Source: Thermoplasmata archaeon
Lineage (GTDB): Archaea > Thermoplasmatota > E2 > DHVEG-1 > B18-G2
Length of the DNA: 12,436 bases
NCBI GenBank assembly: GCA_021163455.1
Contig: JAGGWT010000005.1
Span: 1-12,436 of the forward strand
Reading direction: 5' to 3'
Numbering within the stretch: the first letter of the stretch is position 1; every line of letters begins with the position of its first letter. The position numbers were made by a program, and so were the translations under genes. The notes below the pieces were generated by a model. That model saw nothing but the letters and a program-made list of their open reading frames with translations. It ran no database searches and was not told the origin of the DNA. This document shows, piece by piece, positions 1 through 6,580 of the stretch.

Positions 1-846
1 CCCATAAGCGTAACCCAGCTAATAAAGTGGAAAACCATATCTGCGGGAATAGCTGCATATTTCTGGATATGTCTCCAGTATGGCAGGAATATTATTCTGT
101 GTGGAGAAACCGCATGTGGGAAAACAACAACGATGAATGCCTTTATTCCGTTTATACCACCGGAGAGGAAGATATATACAGCAGAGAACACTCCAGAATT
201 AAAGGTACCTCATGAGGTGTGGCAGAGGTTGCTTACCAAAACAACGGGTCCGGAAGAGAGCAGAGTTGATCTCTTTGATCTTGTGGTTGCTGCTCTGAGA
301 TCAAGACCAGATTATATAATACCCGGCGAAGTTAGAGGTGCGGAGGGTAACATAGTCTTCCAGGCAATGCAAACAGGACATCCTGTGATGACCACATTTC
401 ATGCTGGAAGTGTAACAAAGGTTATACAGAGATTTACCAGCGACCCGATAAATGTACCAAAAACTTTCATGGACAACCTGGATGTGGTTCTGATTCAATC
501 TGCGGTTGAGAGAAGGGGCAAAAAGGTCAGAAGATGTATATCTGTGGATGAAATAGAGGGTTACAACAGAGAGGCAGACGGCATAATGGCAAGAAAGGCT
601 TTCGAGTGGGATCCTGTGGAAGATGTTCATAGATTTGTGGCATATAAGAACAGCTACATATTGGAAGAGAAGATTGCCAGAAATGCCGGATACGCTGATC
701 CGACTGAGATCTATGAGGAATTTGACCTCCGGAAAAGAATACTCGAAAGAATGGTTGAGGAGAATATACTGGATTACTATGAGGTTGTCAAGATCATATG
801 GACATATTACAGAGAGGGTGTGGATGCTCTACCAATAAATGTTTAG
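1..846 (+). CDS. flaI: Archaellum assembly/rotation ATPase FlaI (ArlI), C-terminal half, 5' partial
   Basis: This is the cytoplasmic hexameric ATPase that powers archaellum assembly and rotation together with FlaH and FlaJ. The frame is open from base 1, so the gene begins outside the window; 281 residues remain of a protein usually over 500. The Walker A loop is seen as GETACGKTTT at visible residues 35-44, with Cys where the family more often has Ser or Ala. It is followed by the FlaI-type IPFIPPERKIYTAENTPEL stretch. The Walker B/Asp-box region of type II/IV secretion ATPases is PDYIIPGEVRG, with the catalytic Glu at about residue 110, and the His box is TTFHAG (His about 134). An ATG at 133 would cut off the Walker A loop and is not the start. 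flaJ follows within 10 nt, as is normal in archaellum operons; flaH and other components presumably lie to the left. Confidence 0.95.
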   Translation, partial: PISVTQLIKWKTISAGIAAYFWICLQYGRNIILCGETACGKTTTMNAFIPFIPPERKIYTAENTPELKVPHEVWQRLLTKTTGPEESRVDLFDLVVAALRSRPDYIIPGEVRGAEGNIVFQAMQTGHPVMTTFHAGSVTKVIQRFTSDPINVPKTFMDNLDVVLIQSAVERRGKKVRRCISVDEIEGYNREADGIMARKAFEWDPVEDVHRFVAYKNSYILEEKIARNAGYADPTEIYEEFDLRKRILERMVEENILDYYEVVKIIWTYYREGVDALPINV

Positions 847-855
847 GTTTTGGGC

Positions 856-2619
856 ATGGCTGAAAAGAAAGAAGAAAAGAAAAGATTGTTCAAAACAAGG
901 GAAAAGAAGGAAAGGATAGAGAAAAACAGGTTCATAAAGGAGTTTAAAATAGCTTACAGGAATCTTGAGGACCCTGAAAAATTCTTTAAAAGGATATTGC
1001 TCCCCTCCTTAGCTGGGGGTTTAATTCTTCTGTTTTTACCTTCTATGCTTGGAAGTTTTCTGCATATAGATCTCAATCCTATCGCATTTTCATCCATGGG
1101 AATTATCATCATAATTCTCGGTGTTCTGTATCCATATATAAGCTGGAAAAACAGAGAGAACGAGATAAATGGAAAGATGCATTTCTTCATTACTCACCTG
1201 AGAGTACTGGCAATATCTGACCTTTCTCTGAAGGATATAATCAACATAATAGGAGAGAAAAGGAAGGTCTACAAGAGTCTGGGCGATGAGATAAGAAAGA
1301 TAAGTATACTATCCACGCAGTGGAAGGTCCCCCTCGCAAGGGCTTTCAGATTCATATCAGATAGAACTCCAAGCAAGATGCTAAAAGATTTTCTGGACAG
1401 ATTTTCTCAGAGTCTGGTCAGCGGAGTGAGCCATAGAGAATTTATAGAGCAGGAGCAGGGCGCCGTCCTCGAAGAGTACAAAACCATGTATGAATCCGCA
1501 AATGAGAACTTAACGATACTCAACGAGGTATACATCAGTCTGCTCATCTCGATTTCCTTCCTGCTTTCCTTCGGCCTGGTTCTACCAATGGTGGTCGGGG
1601 CAGCGGATATGAACACCTTTGTCTATGGCTCTGCATTTATGCTGATAGCAGTAGAGGGGTTGTTGCTCTATCTGCTGAAATCTATGATGCCAGCAGATGA
1701 AATATGGCCACAGACGGGAGAGAAAAGTGAAACAGAAAAAAAGATATACAGCCTCTTTTTCATGTCGTTGGTCGCATGTATTGGTATAGGTATCTTCCTC
1801 TTCTTCATGAGGAGCGCGATGTCTCTGGATTCTCTTCCAATGGAGATAATTGTGTCCATTGCTCTCACTCCGCTTGTTATACCGGGCATCCGAACATACA
1901 TGGAAGAGCAGGATATAGCAAGAAGAGAAAGAAACTTTCTCGGTTTCTTACCCGCTCTTGGATCAATATCTGCCATGAGGGGAGGTAAGATAAACGAGTC
2001 TGTACAGTACCTCAGCGAGAAGGATTATGGGATACTTACACCTCACATCAAGAATCTCTACAAGAGATTGAGAACAAGGATAGATGATGATGCTGCATGG
2101 GAATGGTTTGGTGTGGATACATGCAGCAACTACATACAGAGAGCAAGTGAGATGTTCAGGGAAGCAACCTATGCAGCAGCAAATCCGAGAGAGGTTGCAA
2201 GAATGATAACTGAGAACATAAGAAAACTCAGGGATCTGAGATTGAAAAAGCTCTCCATAATCAAGACGACAGTGTCTCTCTTCCTGGGCATAACATTCGG
2301 TATAGCTTTCTCTGTCTATGTATCTCTGGTCATCGCCGAAAGGCTCAACGAGATATGGCTCGAAGCCAGCCAGCCCCTCGAAGATTTACAGCAAATAGAT
2401 ATCGGCGCCATACTGGCGACTGTACCGCCGCAGATATTCTCGAACGTATATATTCTCATATTTATCGTCCTGATTGTACATTCTCTCATACTCGCGCTCA
2501 CCATCAAGGTGCTGAGAGGGAGTCACATAATGATAACGCCTCTTTACTTTGTTCCCATGGTGTGGATAGCAAGTATAACAGGATTTGTAGTAAAAACATT
2601 CATAGGGAGCTATATCTAG
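856..2619 (+). CDS. flaJ: Archaellum membrane platform protein FlaJ (ArlJ)
   Basis: FlaJ is the polytopic membrane base of the archaellum motor and the partner of the FlaI ATPase. The 587-residue product has a very basic cytoplasmic start (many Lys/Arg in residues 4-35) and about nine hydrophobic segments, near 48-68, 76-96, 226-248, 255-275, 298-318, 329-346, 472-493, 530-551 and 558-580. Two cytoplasmic type II secretion F (T2SF/GspF) domains lie between them, about 105-225 and 355-470; the second includes FLPALGSISAMRGG. Length and layout match FlaJ. I chose the ATG at 856. A TTG two codons earlier (850) is also in frame, and neither has a clear ribosome site, so translation may be coupled to flaI, which stops at 846. 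The TAG stop lies inside CTAG, whose other strand supplies the stop of the convergent archaellin gene. Confidence 0.93.
   Translation: MAEKKEEKKRLFKTREKKERIEKNRFIKEFKIAYRNLEDPEKFFKRILLPSLAGGLILLFLPSMLGSFLHIDLNPIAFSSMGIIIIILGVLYPYISWKNRENEINGKMHFFITHLRVLAISDLSLKDIINIIGEKRKVYKSLGDEIRKISILSTQWKVPLARAFRFISDRTPSKMLKDFLDRFSQSLVSGVSHREFIEQEQGAVLEEYKTMYESANENLTILNEVYISLLISISFLLSFGLVLPMVVGAADMNTFVYGSAFMLIAVEGLLLYLLKSMMPADEIWPQTGEKSETEKKIYSLFFMSLVACIGIGIFLFFMRSAMSLDSLPMEIIVSIALTPLVIPGIRTYMEEQDIARRERNFLGFLPALGSISAMRGGKINESVQYLSEKDYGILTPHIKNLYKRLRTRIDDDAAWEWFGVDTCSNYIQRASEMFREATYAAANPREVARMITENIRKLRDLRLKKLSIIKTTVSLFLGITFGIAFSVYVSLVIAERLNEIWLEASQPLEDLQQIDIGAILATVPPQIFSNVYILIFIVLIVHSLILALTIKVLRGSHIMITPLYFVPMVWIASITGFVVKTFIGSYI
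2616..2619. other. CTAG tetramer giving the stop codons of two convergent genes
   Basis: The palindrome CTAG holds the TAG of flaJ on the + strand (2617-2619) and the TAG of the archaellin on the - strand (complement of 2616-2618). The genes overlap by exactly four bases and there is no intergenic terminator. The same arrangement recurs at 8901-8904. Confidence 0.95.
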
Positions 2620-3245
2620 GGTTGCAGGTCAACCACCCTATCAATCAGCACCGAAGGAACCGTGAAACTGATTATTCCACTTATTCCATACTCCGGAGTT
2701 ACTCTTCCCCATACTTCCGTCCTGGGAGACAAACCGGAGAAACATTTTGTGGTATTCACTATCAGGACAACAATATCCTTCTCATTAATCACGGGATTTG
2801 ATGCTGTACATGAGCTGTCCCTGTCACGAACAACCACTATTCCAAATGAGGATGATGTAAGGTTGCTTGAATTAAGTGTATGAAAGAGACCGTTACTTGA
2901 TACAGAGTTGCTGAACATGCTGCTATCATACTTAAGCATGACTTCATTGTTCGAGTCTGAAAGAAATATCACCGTGTGAGAAAGGTCTATTCCCTCAGAT
3001 GCAACTATTGGAGAGATATAAAGAGCGAGTTGGTCTATCTTGGAATTAACAACATATCCTGATACCTGCCTGACCTCTATTCCTGTGGATATATCCCTTA
3101 TTGTTTCTCTCCCGGTTCTATTTGCCTTGTTCTGCAGGTCACTCATGGTCTGAATCATCACAGAAGCCGCGATACCAGCGACTAAAATCATCGCTATGAA
3201 TACTATCATTGTTCCTATGCCCATGGAGCCGTAGTTGTTGCTCAA
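2616..3245 (-). CDS. flaB: Archaellin (archaeal flagellin) 2, non-canonical start
   Basis: This is a filament subunit of the archaellum, exported with a class III signal peptide and cleaved by the FlaK/PibD peptidase. The 209-residue reading starts at a TTG. The mature N terminus SMGIGTMIVFIAMILVAGIA is the archaellin hydrophobic helix, so cleavage is expected after Gly6. The C-terminal half carries SCTASNPVIN and GLSPRTEVWG, both closely paralleled in the neighbouring archaellin, so the pair arose by duplication. Two Cys (146, 168) and several Asn-X-Ser/Thr sequons are present. The leader read from TTG (MSNNYG) is very short and has no Lys or Arg, which is unusual. A GGGAGGTG ribosome site lies 3 nt before an ATG at 3253 that is out of frame by one base; adding one A to the A4 run would give a leader MQKLSNNYG. 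The true start is therefore uncertain (see findings). Confidence 0.88.
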   Translation of the reverse strand: MSNNYGSMGIGTMIVFIAMILVAGIAASVMIQTMSDLQNKANRTGRETIRDISTGIEVRQVSGYVVNSKIDQLALYISPIVASEGIDLSHTVIFLSDSNNEVMLKYDSSMFSNSVSSNGLFHTLNSSNLTSSSFGIVVVRDRDSSCTASNPVINEKDIVVLIVNTTKCFSGLSPRTEVWGRVTPEYGISGIISFTVPSVLIDRVVDLQP

Positions 3246-3256
3246 TTTTGCATCTG

Positions 3257-3264
3257 CACCTCCC
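3257..3264 (-). promoter_or_regulatory. Strong ribosome binding site of archaellin 2
   Basis: On the - strand this reads GGGAGGTG, a good match to the archaeal anti-Shine-Dalgarno. It is 3 nt before the out-of-frame ATG (3253-3251) and 11 nt before the in-frame TTG (3245-3243), which makes the start choice ambiguous. Confidence 0.7.
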
Positions 3265-3280
3265 GCAATTTGAATTGTAC

Positions 3281-3291
3281 TTTTTATTTAT
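3281..3291 (-). promoter_or_regulatory. Possible TATA box of archaellin 2
   Basis: On the - strand this reads ATAAATAAAAA. A transcript starting about 25 nt downstream would begin near 3260, at the edge of the ribosome site, giving a very short leader. It is also possible that archaellin 2 is expressed mainly by read-through from archaellin 1, whose stop is only 115 nt upstream. Confidence 0.35.
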
Positions 3292-3315
3292 GAGCAGGAA
3301 AGAGGGAGACTGATT

Positions 3316-3321
3316 AAAAAA
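3316..3321 (-). terminator. Possible T-run terminator after archaellin 1
   Basis: On the - strand there is a T6 run about 40 nt after the stop of archaellin 1. Archaeal RNA polymerase often stops at T-rich stretches without a hairpin. One short run is weak evidence; it might only attenuate transcription between the two archaellin genes. Confidence 0.25.
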
Positions 3322-3360
3322 TTAAGATAGGGGGGTTTGTTTTAGTCAGAGGTATCTCTT

Positions 3361-4005
3361 TTACTGCAACTGGTATACGTCGTAGACGTAGCTTGCAGGT
3401 GTTGTGAAAGATATTATGCCCGGTGCGCCCTGCTCCGGCATTATTGTACCCCATACGTATGTTCTCGGTGAAAGTCCTCCAAAGGCGGCGGTGGCATTAA
3501 TTGTGAGTGCAACCTTGTCTCCTTTGTTTATAACAGGTGTTGAACTTGTACATGAGCCATCTTCATCTTCGAGTACAATCACACCGAACTTGTCTGCATT
3601 CAGTGAGAAAGCACTTGTGTTGAAGAGACCTGTTGATGCTGGTGATGTTGCAAAGTTTGTGGTATCAAGAGACATTATGCATTTTATTGTTGAGTTTGAT
3701 AGCTGAATTATTGCAGTACTGAGATCTATTGGTGAGGAACCAGCTCTTGGTGTAACTATAATCGCTATCTTGTCTATTGTGGTTCCGCTAACGTGTCCCT
3801 CCACGGCATAAACCTTAAGACCTGTTGAAACCTCACCTATAGTCTCCTGACCCGTTGTCATAGCCTGTCTCTGTAATTTTGAACTGGTCTGGATCAGAAC
3901 ACTTGCAGCAATTCCTGCAACCAGAACCATTGCTATGAAAACGATCATTGCGCCTATACCTATAGCTCCGACTTTTGCTCTCTTACCTATCTTCAACTTT
4001 ATCAT
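3361..4005 (-). CDS. flaB: Archaellin (archaeal flagellin) 1
   Basis: This is a filament subunit of the archaellum. The 214-residue precursor has a textbook class III signal peptide: a Lys/Arg-rich leader MIKLKIGKRAKVG, predicted cleavage after Gly13, Gly at +3, then the hydrophobic assembly helix IGIGAMIVFIAMVLVAGIAA. The globular part contains SCTSSTPVIN and GLSPRTYVWG, shared with archaellin 2 next to it, and several N-glycosylation sequons (NST, NTS, NAT). Two Cys are present (109, 152); only Cys152 has a counterpart in archaellin 2. The ATG at 4005 is preceded by GGAGGGGTGA, with 7 nt between GGTGA and the start. An out-of-frame ATG sits between that site and the start and opens only 10 codons. 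It is the first gene of the archaellin pair and has the better promoter, so it is probably the major filament protein. Confidence 0.95.
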   Translation of the reverse strand: MIKLKIGKRAKVGAIGIGAMIVFIAMVLVAGIAASVLIQTSSKLQRQAMTTGQETIGEVSTGLKVYAVEGHVSGTTIDKIAIIVTPRAGSSPIDLSTAIIQLSNSTIKCIMSLDTTNFATSPASTGLFNTSAFSLNADKFGVIVLEDEDGSCTSSTPVINKGDKVALTINATAAFGGLSPRTYVWGTIMPEQGAPGIISFTTPASYVYDVYQLQ

Positions 4006-4045
4006 CTCTCATTCACCCCTCCTAGCTTGAATAACGAAAATGATG

Positions 4046-4062
4046 GTATTTTTAAATACTTT
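4046..4062 (-). promoter_or_regulatory. TATA/BRE promoter of archaellin 1
   Basis: On the - strand an A-rich tract (BRE-like) leads into GTATTTAAAAATAC, a TATA box that forms a 6-bp inverted repeat around a 2-nt centre (4046-4059). The box centre near 4053 predicts a transcript start near 4027, leaving a leader of about 22 nt that contains the full ribosome site. Confidence 0.6.
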
Positions 4063-4083
4063 TTTTTCAGGTAATTATTCAGG

Positions 4084-4098
4084 TGCATATGCATGTAA
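4084..4098. promoter_or_regulatory. Palindrome upstream of the archaellin promoter, possible activator site
   Basis: TGCATATGCA (4084-4093) is a perfect 10-bp palindrome about 25 bp upstream of the archaellin 1 TATA box, where an archaeal activator would bind. On the - strand it is joined to TACATG (4098-4093). From memory, the EarA activator of Methanococcus maripaludis recognises short TACATA-type elements upstream of the fla promoter. The match here is suggestive only. Confidence 0.35.
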
Positions 4099-4148
4099 GT
4101 TTTTTCTGTTTTTCTTGTGGTGCAGAGAAAGAATTGATTTTCAGCTCT

Positions 4149-4493
4149 TTATGGCAGAAAATCGTTATTTTTCATAAACATCTGAACAACTTCTTTTCCA
4201 AAGTCGGTTAATCTGTAGAGTTTCATGTCACCTTCTGCGTCGATTTCCTCAACAATATTCAGGTTAACAAGAGATTCCTCCTTTCTGTACCTGGTTCCCA
4301 TCCCTCTAAGAGCACCTATAACATTGGTAGGTGTTGTATGTATATTGTAGGCTATCTCGGATATGTAACCTGCATCTGGATTGATTTTGAAAAGGTATTC
4401 TGCAACCCTCCATCTTACGCTGCTTCTCCTGAATGCTCTTGTTATCAATGCCTTTCTGCTGACTTTAAGTTCTCTAACCTCTTTCCCCTCCAA
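4149..4493 (-). CDS. earA: EarA-like winged-helix regulator of archaellum genes
   Basis: This is a small winged-helix DNA-binding protein resembling EarA, the euryarchaeal transcription activator of fla operons. Seen in the 114 residues: a basic helix (FRRSSVRWRVAEYLF, about 21-35), a helix-turn-helix with recognition helix near TPTNVIGALRGMG (54-66), and a wing ending in KLYRLTDFGKEVV. The phrase NVIGALRGMG...RY, followed by a Ser-Leu-Val segment, is what I associate with this family; the identification is by recollection. The frame stays open up to a TTG at 4616, but I chose the TTG at 4493: it has GGAGGAGGGG 6 nt upstream, removes an atypical N-terminal extension and leaves room for a TATA box. 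It lies directly upstream of the archaellin genes on the same strand, which supports the role. A generic winged-helix regulator is the alternative. Confidence 0.68.
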   Translation of the reverse strand: MEGKEVRELKVSRKALITRAFRRSSVRWRVAEYLFKINPDAGYISEIAYNIHTTPTNVIGALRGMGTRYRKEESLVNLNIVEEIDAEGDMKLYRLTDFGKEVVQMFMKNNDFLP

Positions 4494-4499
4494 TCCTGT

Positions 4500-4509
4500 C
4501 CCCTCCTCC
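4500..4509 (-). promoter_or_regulatory. Ribosome binding site that decides the earA start
   Basis: On the - strand GGAGGAGGGG ends 6 nt before the TTG at 4493, which is why the shorter earA reading is preferred over the TTG at 4616. Confidence 0.6.
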
Positions 4510-4528
4510 AATTCTGCAACTCTTTTCT

Positions 4529-4540
4529 GTTTAATAAAAC
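4529..4540 (-). promoter_or_regulatory. Likely TATA box of earA
   Basis: On the - strand this reads GTTTTATTAAAC. The predicted transcript start, about 25 nt on, is near 4510, just ahead of the ribosome site of the chosen TTG start. Confidence 0.45.
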
Positions 4541-4577
4541 ATTCGCTGAGTGAATTATCTTTTGGAAATTCTACATC

Positions 4578-4592
4578 ACAAAAAATTTTTAG
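4578..4592 (+). promoter_or_regulatory. Likely TATA box of the pentapeptide-repeat gene
   Basis: An AAAAAATTTTTA tract is centred about 30 nt before the ATG at 4616, predicting a transcript start within a few bases of that ATG. No proper ribosome site precedes the ATG (only GTGGG), so a leaderless or near-leaderless message is likely. Confidence 0.45.
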
Positions 4593-4615
4593 CAGAATGC
4601 TTCTTTTGTGGGTCA

Positions 4616-5668
4616 ATGGACGTTGAAGAATTCCTTAAAAGGCTGGAAGAGGGGGAAAGATTTTTCACAGACATAGAATTTTCTCGAGGCGCAGATATCA
4701 GCAGACTTGTATCCAGAATAAACAATATCATCATGTCTTCCGTAAAGGAATCCAACCCTCTTGTATTTGATGGATGTTATTTCCAGAATATTTCAGCAGA
4801 CGGCATATACCTGAAAAACCTTAACCAGATGTGGTACAATGAGAAAAAACTATACTTTCTTGATTGTTCCCTCAAGAAATCCATCTTCACAGGAGCAAAT
4901 TTGAAGAACTCCGTTTTCACAAACTCTGACCTCTCTAGTTCCAATTTCGATGATGCTGACCTTGAAAATGCGGAGATGGAAAAGACGGAGCTGACAAAAA
5001 CGAAAATGAGAAAAGCGAATTTATCTGGAGTCAACTTTGTTGGGGCAAATCTTGAGGAAGCTGATTTGAGTGAATCCACACTACATTCAACAATTTTTGC
5101 GAATTCTAATCTTCACAGAGCAAATCTTTCCGGTTGCGAGATATTTGATACAGATTTCAGAGAGAGTGATTTAAGCAAATCAAGTATGGATTGTGTTTGC
5201 GGTACAGGGAATTTCGCCGGCGCCGTGCTGGATGGTACAGGCATGAAAGATGTGGATATTTCTCACTCTATATTTGAGAATGCAAGCCTGAAAGGAGTCA
5301 ACATTACAAAATCCTCTTTTTACAAAGTTGATTTCACTGATGCAAATCTGGAAAGAGCTGTAGCTGAAAATAGCTACATGAGGCATATTTCTTTTGAGAA
5401 TGCAGATTTAACCGATGCTGATTTTTCAGATAGCGAGTTTCATATTGTGGATTTCAGTGGTGCAAATATGCGTGATGCAAATCTGGAAAATGCGGTACTT
5501 GATGGTTGCATTTTCATGAACGCCGATTTGAGGGGAGTGAAAGGATTGGATTCAGTGAAGGGTATCGAGAGATGTATTTTCATAAATGTTACCGTGACAG
5601 GTAGGGAAAAGAAGATTATAGAGAAGAAAAGAGTTAAGTGTATAGATTCGTTTATTGTAAGGGGGTGA
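4616..5668 (+). CDS. Pentapeptide-repeat protein
   Basis: The 350-residue product is dominated by A(D/N)LXX-type pentapeptide repeats from about residue 85 to 310, for example SGVNFVGANLEEADLSEST and FENADLTDADFSDSEF. Such repeats fold into a right-handed quadrilateral beta helix, a stackable solenoid. The N-terminal 50 residues (FLKRLEEGERFFTDIEF) and a basic C-terminal tail (REKKIIEKKRVK) lie outside the solenoid. There is no signal peptide or membrane segment, so it is probably cytoplasmic. I chose the ATG at 4616; a GTG 22 codons earlier (4550) is in frame but would put the TATA-like tract inside the gene. The function is unknown; some relatives mimic DNA or act as scaffolds, but nothing here points to either. 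It is divergent from earA and 3 nt upstream of the thiamine-binding protein, so those two are probably co-transcribed. Confidence 0.85.
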   Translation: MDVEEFLKRLEEGERFFTDIEFSRGADISRLVSRINNIIMSSVKESNPLVFDGCYFQNISADGIYLKNLNQMWYNEKKLYFLDCSLKKSIFTGANLKNSVFTNSDLSSSNFDDADLENAEMEKTELTKTKMRKANLSGVNFVGANLEEADLSESTLHSTIFANSNLHRANLSGCEIFDTDFRESDLSKSSMDCVCGTGNFAGAVLDGTGMKDVDISHSIFENASLKGVNITKSSFYKVDFTDANLERAVAENSYMRHISFENADLTDADFSDSEFHIVDFSGANMRDANLENAVLDGCIFMNADLRGVKGLDSVKGIERCIFINVTVTGREKKIIEKKRVKCIDSFIVRG

Positions 5669-5671
5669 TAC

Positions 5672-5962
5672 ATGATAATAGCCCAAATATCCATAACACC
5701 TATAGGTGCCGGAACGAGCGTAGGCGATTACGTTAGGGTTGCTCTGGATGAAATCAAAAGGAGTGGTGTAAAATATGAGTTAAACGCCATGGCTACAGTT
5801 ATCGAGGTTGAGAGTCTTGATAAACTGTTCGAGGTTGTAAAGAGGGCGCACGAAGCTGTGATCAGAAAAGGTGGCAAGAGAGTCATAACTGAGATAAAGA
5901 TAGATGATAGAAGGGACAAGGATGCAAGCATAGAATCAAAGATTAAGGCGGTCGAGAAATAA
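5672..5962 (+). CDS. MTH1187-type thiamine-binding protein (YkoF-like, DUF77)
   Basis: This 96-residue protein matches the MTH1187/COG0011 family, small ferredoxin-like-fold proteins that bind thiamine or its pyrimidine moiety. Features seen are the family start IAQISITPIGAGTSVGDYV, the central LNAMATVIEVESLDKLFEVV and GGKRVITEIKIDDRRDK near the end. Length is normal. The ATG at 5672 has an excellent GGGGGTGAT ribosome site that overlaps the stop of the preceding pentapeptide gene, so translational coupling is likely. It lies 39 bp upstream of the por operon, whose enzyme needs thiamine diphosphate. A role in thiamine handling or salvage is therefore sensible, but this is inference from context. 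Confidence 0.85.
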   Translation: MIIAQISITPIGAGTSVGDYVRVALDEIKRSGVKYELNAMATVIEVESLDKLFEVVKRAHEAVIRKGGKRVITEIKIDDRRDKDASIESKIKAVEK

Positions 5963-5966
5963 AAAG

Positions 5967-5975
5967 AGTTATAAT
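5967..5975 (+). promoter_or_regulatory. TATA box of the por operon
   Basis: AGTTATAAT lies about 30 nt before the porG ATG at 6002, so the message would start roughly 5 nt before the ATG. No ribosome site is present in that stretch, which suggests a leaderless porG message. Confidence 0.55.
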
Positions 5976-6001
5976 CCCCTTTTCCATACACTCAAGCGGC
6001 T

Positions 6002-6580
6002 ATGGGAGAAGAACCTTCTCTGATAGAGATATGTTTTCACGGTAGAGGTGGACAGGGTGCTGTTACCGCTGCCAACCTTCTTGTCAACGCTGCTCTGAGA
6101 GATGGCAACAAAGGTGTGCAGGCATTCCCTTTTTTCGGAGCAGAGAGAAGGGGTGCTCCAGTAAGAGCTTTTGCAAGGATATCCGATGAGGATATAAATT
6201 TGAGGAGCGAGATCTATAATCCAGATATAGTCGTTGTTCTCGATGAAGGCATAATGAAAACTATAGATGTTCTGAAAGGTCTGAAAGAGGGAGGATGCAT
6301 CGTAATAAACTCTCCAAAAAGGCCAGATGATTTTCCTTTCTCTGATAAATACACGGTCGCAACAGTTGATGCTACGGGTATAGCAATAAGAAATGAACTT
6401 CTTGTTGGTGGCATTCCCGTAGTAAATGCCCCCATCCTCGGCGCCATTCCGAAAGTTCTTGATAGAGTCACTCTTGAATCAATAAGGGATGCAATAATGG
6501 AAAGATGGTCTGGTGAACTGGGAAAGAAAAATGCAAAAGCAGCCGAAGAAGCATATAACGAGACAGAGGTGAAGAGATGA
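6002..6580 (+). CDS. porG: 2-oxoacid (pyruvate-type):ferredoxin oxidoreductase, gamma subunit
   Basis: This is the gamma subunit of the four-subunit archaeal enzyme that oxidatively decarboxylates pyruvate (or a related 2-oxoacid) to acyl-CoA, reducing ferredoxin. The 192-residue protein has the family signatures CFHGRGGQGAVTAANLL near the N terminus, FPFFGAERRGAPVRAFARI (about 43-60), PDIVVVLDEG, and the C-terminal GGIPVVNAPILGAIPKV. Length is typical. The subunit sits over the domain interface near the CoA site. It is first in a gamma-delta-alpha-beta operon, the order known from Pyrococcus and other archaea, and its stop overlaps porD by 4 nt (ATGA). The start lacks a ribosome site but follows a TATA box by about 30 nt. 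Whether the substrate is pyruvate or a branched-chain oxoacid cannot be settled from this subunit, which some archaea share between POR and VOR. Confidence 0.93.
   Translation: MGEEPSLIEICFHGRGGQGAVTAANLLVNAALRDGNKGVQAFPFFGAERRGAPVRAFARISDEDINLRSEIYNPDIVVVLDEGIMKTIDVLKGLKEGGCIVINSPKRPDDFPFSDKYTVATVDATGIAIRNELLVGGIPVVNAPILGAIPKVLDRVTLESIRDAIMERWSGELGKKNAKAAEEAYNETEVKR

Noticed and set aside
27..215. 62-residue + strand frame at the left edge
   Set aside because: It overlaps the FlaI Walker A region in another frame and has no recognisable features; the FlaI frame is open throughout.
133..846. FlaI starting at the ATG at 133, or a frameshifted/truncated flaI
   Set aside because: The same frame is open back to base 1 and contains the Walker A loop upstream of 133, so the gene is simply cut by the window edge.
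2355..2801. 148-residue + strand frame across the flaJ/archaellin junction
   Set aside because: It lies out of frame over the end of flaJ and antisense to archaellin 2; the translation is low-complexity and His/Arg-rich with no family resemblance.
4494..4616. N-terminal extension of the EarA-like protein to a TTG at 4616
   Set aside because: There is no ribosome site at 4616, a strong one precedes the TTG at 4493, and the extension would cover the TATA-like element and share its start with the divergent gene.
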